Made by a program: the position numbers and the translations under genes
NCBI GenBank assembly: GCA_037178675.1
Contig: JAYMGJ010000306.1
Span: 1 to 50,566, forward strand
Direction: 5' to 3'
Length of the DNA: 50,566 bases
Source of the DNA: Scleroderma bovista
Taxonomy: Eukaryota; Basidiomycota; Agaricomycetes; Boletales; Sclerodermataceae
The notes under the pieces: model-generated
The model's input: the letters and a program-made list of their open reading frames with translations, nothing else
Database searches by the model: none
What the model was told of the DNA's origin: nothing
In this document: piece by piece, positions 46,087 to 50,566 of the stretch
How the letters are laid out: each line of letters opens with the position of its first letter
Numbering within the stretch: the first letter of the stretch is position 1

Positions 46087-47009
46087 TGTAACGGACCAAC
46101 TTTTTATCTTATCTAATCTGCGATTAGATAGTGTTTATCTTATCTCAGTGGACAGCTGTATCTTATCTACCCAGTCTAGACCTGTGCCTCATGCTGTACA
46201 TGCTGCCTCCCTTGATGTCATTCCGCATAGCCTTAGCTCCACTATGACATCACTTAGCATAGCTTAGCACAGTACGTAGCCTCATGGATAGCCTTGCGTA
46301 GCCCTCGTGTAGAGTAGTATATATACCGTGCAATCCAGCACCCAGAGGCTCTCCATTTGTAACGGACCAACTTTTTATCTTATCTAATCTGCGATTAGAT
46401 AGCGTTTATCTTGTCTTAGTGTACAGCTGTATCTTATCTACCTAGTCTAGACCAGTACCTCGTGCTGTACATGCTGCCACCCTTGACATCATTACGCATA
46501 GCCTTAGCTCCACAGTGATGTCATTACATAGCCTTCTGCCTGCACGTAGCCTCATGGATAGCCTCGCGTAGCCCTCGTGTATAGTAGTATATATACAGTG
46601 CAATCCAGCACCCAGAGGCTCTCCATTCGAGCTCATCTTGGGTCTTTGCTCTAGATACTCGCATCCTATTCCTCTCAGAGTCTCGCGTGTTAGGGTCCTT
46701 GGTGTTCTTTGCCTAGGGTCATCTCACCTGAGCTCGAATCTAACACTCTACTTCGCTCTATCACGCGCTCTCCTAGCCTTGTAAGGAAACTGTACCCGGA
46801 CTCCAGGGTTAAGGAGCTTCATCTTCATACCTTCCGTTTCGTTCACGGCCAGCCTTTAGTGCCGTTCCCTGTAGCCCATTTGGGTTTGGGAGGTTTTAGC
46901 ACCACGTCTTTACGTACTGTACACCAGCCCAGGGTCGTGCCTGGTGTCTGAAGAGCGGCGCCCGTTCAAGAGAGGTTCGCAGCCTCAAGGCGATTGAGCT
47001 ATAGTTACA
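46087..47009 (+). repeat. 5' LTR with tandemly duplicated U3
   Basis: Two head-to-tail copies, 46,087-46,357 and 46,358-46,627, begin TGTAACGGACC and end GAGGCTCTCCATT. Each has a TATATATA box about 30 bp before the end. R-U5-like sequence follows to GTTACA at 47,004-47,009, which mirrors the starting TGTAAC. Whether the outer copy is a U3 duplication or a truncated second LTR is open. The primer-binding site was not identified. Confidence 0.6.
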
Positions 47010-47179
47010 CAGTAGTTCCTGCGTCCGTGCAGAGGTAGACCCGTGATCTGCAGCCACTAGCTGTCTGTACTTTGCATAGCTGTGCCACTGCCCTGACCCG
47101 GCGAGAGCGACAGGCAAACAAAGTCTTACGCTTAGTTTAGTGGAACACCTGTGGGGATCTAGTCCCATATAGCATTATT

Positions 47180-47539
47180 CCTACGTTACCCCTTACGATA
47201 CCCACCATACCGTACCAGTTTCCCCGCCACCTCGTCGAAGCGCAACAGGAGCGCTTGGCGGTTATCTACGGCCCTCACCCTGACACCGCCGCTAAGGCAC
47301 AAGAAAGGGAGTCGGCAGTTGAGGAAGAGTTCCAGTTCACCAACGCCGTTGCCGCCTACAGTCGCCTTGTCAGCGACTTCGAAATCCAAGTCCTCCTCGG
47401 CCTCCACCGTTCCCTTCCTGTCCCGCCCCTGCCAGACCTCCCTCTCGCTCGCCGCCGCACGTTCCAGTCTTCCCGCCTTCGACCGGTTAAACAAAGACCT
47501 ACCCCCTACTCCCGTCTCCATCCCTACTGAGTCTGAAGA
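47180..47539 (+). other. Coding-like gag leader with frame changes
   Basis: One frame reads YQFPRHLVEAQQERLAVIYGP onward to 47,530, and another carries LNKDLPPTPVSIPTESEEW just before the gag ATG. These resemble the N-terminal part of related Gag proteins, suggesting an older longer Gag with small frameshifts or a separate leader. Confidence 0.35.
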
Positions 47540-48538
47540 ATGGCAGACATTCAGCAGCTCCTTGCCCAGCTCATCCAAGGGCAACTCGACCTCCAAAACC
47601 ATATCGCGGCCCTTGCGGCTGCACAGCCTCAGCCTGCACCGCCGTCGCGCAAGAAGGTGGTCGCGGATCCCGGGAGTTTCGATGGCTCCCCTCAGAAGTT
47701 CCACGAATGGTGGTCCAAGATCAAGATCTGGATCCAGATCTCGATGGAGGGGGCCACAGATGCGCAGGTCACTGCGGCAGTTCTCTCCCGGCTCACTGGC
47801 CCGAAAGCTGGTTGGTGGGCTCAGGTCCGCTTGGACAGCTGCATGGCAGCAGCACACACCCTCGCGGCCGCCGGCCCAGTCCCAGCCGGCCGACCACAGC
47901 CACCGCCAGTGTGGCCCACTTGGGACGATCTTGTCGAGGAGATAGAGAGGTTCTTTCTCCCCGGCAACAATGCCGAGTGGGCACGTGCCCAACTACTCCG
48001 CCTTCGGCAAGGCCCTAGGCAGCGAATTGATGACTTTTTGGCGCAGTTTGAGGTGCTTAAAAATCAGAGCGGCTGTGTCGACCAGTACGCTCGAGACTTG
48101 CTGGAAAGAGCTCTCCAGAGGAAGCTTCTGGAGCAAATCTACATCCAGAACATGAATCGGGAGACCTATCTCCAGCTCGCAGCGTCAGCACGGGAGATGG
48201 GAAGAGCTCAGGAGCTCTTCCTGATTAACACGCAAACGCAGGGAACGACCTGTTATTACCAGGGTCAAAATTATTTGTCTTCGACCGCATCCGGGAGTGG
48301 TACCCCTATGGATATCGGTGCCGTCGAGACAAACCAGCAAAGGGGTAAAGGGCCCCAATGCTACAACTGCCAATTATTTGGCCACATCGCACGTGAGTGC
48401 ACAAAGCTGCGCTGCCCTCGTCGTGGGCAACAACAAGCACGGGCAATGCAAGCCCAGCCGGAGGATGACCGGCTGAATGCGGTACGTGGAATGATGTTTG
48501 CAGAAATGCAAGCGTTTTTCAGAGATTTAAAAGATTAG
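47540..48538 (+). CDS. gag: Gag polyprotein of Gypsy element
   Basis: 332 residues starting MADIQQLLAQLIQG. The middle holds the retrotransposon Gag pattern: FDGSPQKFHEWWSKIKIWI, then helices with FLPGNNAEWARAQL, LRQGPRQRIDDFLAQFEVL and LLERALQRKLLEQIY. A CCHC zinc knuckle C274-x2-C277-x4-H282-x4-C287 (CYNCQLFGHIAREC) would bind RNA. Gag forms the particle that packages element RNA. The stop TAG 48,536-48,538 overlaps the pol frame, which is open from 48,469. The frame is intact, though the region upstream suggests a longer ancestral N-terminus. Confidence 0.88.
   Translation: MADIQQLLAQLIQGQLDLQNHIAALAAAQPQPAPPSRKKVVADPGSFDGSPQKFHEWWSKIKIWIQISMEGATDAQVTAAVLSRLTGPKAGWWAQVRLDSCMAAAHTLAAAGPVPAGRPQPPPVWPTWDDLVEEIERFFLPGNNAEWARAQLLRLRQGPRQRIDDFLAQFEVLKNQSGCVDQYARDLLERALQRKLLEQIYIQNMNRETYLQLAASAREMGRAQELFLINTQTQGTTCYYQGQNYLSSTASGSGTPMDIGAVETNQQRGKGPQCYNCQLFGHIARECTKLRCPRRGQQQARAMQAQPEDDRLNAVRGMMFAEMQAFFRDLKD
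48526..48532 (+). promoter_or_regulatory. Candidate -1 ribosomal frameshift site (T TTA AAA)
   Basis: In the gag frame the bases read T TTA AAA, fitting X XXY YYZ. They lie one codon before the gag stop and shift exactly into the pol frame. A downstream stimulatory structure was not assessed. Confidence 0.6.
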
Positions 48539-50566
48539 AGAGTGAGGACGTGTCGGGCACCCTCGCTCTCGAGTCTTCTTTGGACACAGCAGTTCGTATT
48601 TTGGACTATAGACTGTCTCGCGCTACATCTCCTTCTGTTGCTACAATATTTAAGTACCGTCTCGCTTTGCTACGTAGTAAAATTAGTAAAACCCATAAAA
48701 AAGTGTCTTCCGTAGTCTCTCCTGTCTCTGTTTCTCCTTCCCGCTACTCTGTGTTAACTGTTGATACTATGGACTGTGACTCGGACTGTACTACACCTTC
48801 TAAGGGGGTCCCTGCAAAGGGCTTGGCGCCGGAAGTAAAATCGAGCGTGCTTAATTCCCGATCAAATAAAAACAGTTTCTCTTCTCCTTCTTTGGCATCT
48901 AAGGAACCGGAAAGTCCCGCCGGCACCTTGGAAGTTTCTTTCGACTTGCGAAGGTCCTTCACAATGGAACGTGAAGTGACGGTACCGGTCCGCATCCGTG
49001 GACCGCTTAATGTTATTGAAGTAGACGCCCTGCTAGACAGTGGCACTACTGGTTGTTTTGTCGACAAGAGCTGGGCTCTTGATCGTCGGCTTCAGTTATC
49101 TAAGCTGGTAAAACCCGTCCCTGTGCTTAATGTAGATGGCACCAGGAACCAGGAGGGTGATATCACGCATTATGTATTGCTTACAGTCGGTATTGGGAAA
49201 CATGCTGAAAAGCTGTGGTGTGCCGTCACGTGCCTTGGAAAAGTTCCCCTTATCCTTGGCCACACCTGGCTTCAGAAGCATAACCCCGATATAGATTGGG
49301 TTACTGGCAAAGTTAATTTAACTCGGTGTCCTCCTGAGTGCAAGTCACTCTTGGAGACACGCTTTGCTAAGTTATTACGAGGAAACGAATCTCAGGAAAC
49401 TTGGGTTCAAGCTTTGAAAGCTCATGAATCAAAGGTCGCTATTGATGAGTCGACCCTAGAAGAAGCTCAGAAGCAAGTACCTAAGGAATACTGGGAGTTC
49501 CTAGGCGTATTTAGTAAGAAGTCGTCAGAGCGCATGCCGCTTAGAAAGCCTTGGGATCATGGAATTGATCTAAAAGAAGACTTCCCACCCAAAAAGGGAA
49601 GACTTATTCCGCTCTCTGTTGATGAACAGAAGGAAGTCGAAGCGTTCCTAGATGATCAGCTTGCAAAAGGATATATTCGACCTTCCATCAGTCAGCAGAC
49701 TTCTCCAGTCTTCTTTGTTCCCAAGAAGGATGGCAAAAAGCGCATGGTACAGGATTACCGCTATATAAACGACTGGACAATTAAGAATAATTATCCACTA
49801 CCGCTTATCTCTCAGCTTGTTGACAAGCTCAAGGGTTGTAAGCTCTTCACGAAGATGGATCTTTGCTGGGGCTACAACAACGTGAGGATTCGCGAAGGCG
49901 ATGAGTGGAAAGCTGTGTTTGTAACGCATAAAGGGGCTTTTGAGCCGTTGGTTATGTATTTCGGTCTCTGTAATTCACCCGCAACATTCCAAAAGATGAT
50001 GAATGAGATCTTCCACGATATGTTGGATGTCTGCGTGGTGTACATAGATGACCTTATGATATTTACGGATACGGACGATCAGGACAAGCATGACAGGATT
50101 GTGCTTGAAGTTTTGAAACGGTTACGTGATAACGATCTTTATGTTAAACCCGAGAAGTGTCGCTTCCACGTCACCGAAGTTGATTTCCTCGGAATGATCG
50201 TGTCTCGTGACGGGATTAAAATGGACCCTGAAAAAGTTAATGCTATTTTGAAATGGCCAGAGCCAACGAATGTCAAGCAGGTTCGCGCGTTCTTAGGCCT
50301 TGGCAATTTCTATAGACATTTCATAAAGGACTATGCAATCATGGCTAGACCCATGACGGACTTAACGTGTAAGGATACGCCGTTTGTCTTCAGAGAAAAA
50401 GAACACGCTGCGTTTGAAGCTTTGAAAGCTGCCTTTACTCGTGCCCCAGTACTTCAGTACCCCGACCAGGACCGCGAATTCCACCTGGAAACAGACGCGT
50501 CTGAGTTCGCCGTCGGGGGAGTGATATCCGTGAAGTGCGAGGACGGCGAATTCAGACCCGTCGCAT
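48532..50566 (+). CDS. pol: Pol polyprotein of Gypsy element, partial
   Basis: Open to the window end in the -1 frame relative to gag. A Ser-rich linker leads to the aspartic protease signature ALLDSGTTGCFVD (about 49,027-49,066) and, later, LILGHTWLQKHNPDIDW. The reverse transcriptase follows: SPVFFVPKKDGKKRMVQDYR (about 49,700), FTKMDLCWGYNNVRI, FGLCNSPATFQ and the catalytic YIDD (50,041-50,052). Then FLGLGNFYRHFIKDYA (about 50,290), and the RNase H start ETDASEFAVGGV (about 50,490). The integrase and 3' LTR lie beyond the window. The protein processes Gag-Pol and copies the RNA to DNA. No stop is seen, consistent with a young copy. Confidence 0.92.

Larger units (their letters stand above)
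46087..50566 (+). mobile_element. Gypsy-type LTR retrotransposon, runs off window
   Basis: LTR-like start TGTAACGG at 46,087, tandem U3 copies, gag at 47,540 and pol in the order protease, reverse transcriptase, RNase H (the Ty3/Gypsy order up to the window end; integrase not reached). It lies in the intron of the Zn-cluster paralogue, in the same orientation. The pol frame has no stop to the window end, so the element may be recent. Confidence 0.88.

Noticed and set aside
47186..47992. 268-residue minus-strand frame
   Set aside because: Antisense to gag and its leader; no recognisable domain.

Overview
The window looks like a transposon-dense, gene-poor stretch of a basidiomycete (Agaricomycetes) genome. 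The evidence is the family content: CxC1- and CxC2-type KDZ transposases, a Plavaka (CACTA-like) transposase, a FunK1-type fungal kinase, a DUF6532 protein, a TET/JBP-like oxygenase, and many introns of about 43-60 nt with GTAAGT/GTGAGT donors. A Boletales-like source would fit, but the genus cannot be fixed from sequence alone. Family assignments come from remembered family patterns, not from a search.

Layout. 1-1,020: degenerate low-complexity DNA. 1,022-1,540 (-): unknown gene remnant. 1,570-5,308 (+): decayed Plavaka transposase split by a 675-bp insertion. 5,302-7,779 (+): FunK1 kinase pseudogene. 7,917-11,270 (+): DUF6532 pseudogene whose first intron has swollen to about 1.1 kb with minisatellites. 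12,273-16,455 (+): decayed CxC1-KDZ transposase. 16,699-17,755: 19-bp minisatellite. 18,005-19,954 (-): intact 618-residue Zn-cluster-like gene, divergent from a W-x-P-P-rich gene at 21,242-22,667 (+). 23,268-25,863 (-): multi-exon fungal gene with tandemly duplicated exon modules. 26,178-29,862 (+): CxC2-KDZ transposase, followed by an unknown gene (29,854-30,435, -) and an intact-ORF TET/JBP-like oxygenase (31,301-32,563, +). 32,760-35,060: two satellites (about 170 bp and about 145 bp). 35,692-39,397: young hAT transposon with exact 8-bp target duplication and an apparently open transposase. 39,850-42,180: polyubiquitin pseudogene between opposite-strand low-complexity arms. 43,581-43,657: tRNA-like relic. 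44,397-46,038 (+): second Zn-cluster gene, broken by an LTR-like insert and by a Gypsy retrotransposon (46,087 to the window end) lying in its intron.

Main story. The older genes share one kind of damage. About fourteen in-frame TGA codons (plus one TAA) sit where an arginine CGA codon would restore the frame. Several key residues and one splice donor are changed in ways expected of CpG to TpG/CpA transitions. This fits long-term cytosine methylation or a RIP-like process. The hAT and Gypsy elements lack such stops and look younger. A TET/JBP-like oxygenase of the class linked to KDZ transposons lies beside the CxC2-KDZ element, but its iron-binding HxD motif reads H-R-N. The locus therefore combines signs of cytosine methylation with a candidate methylcytosine-oxidising enzyme that may itself have lost an iron ligand.
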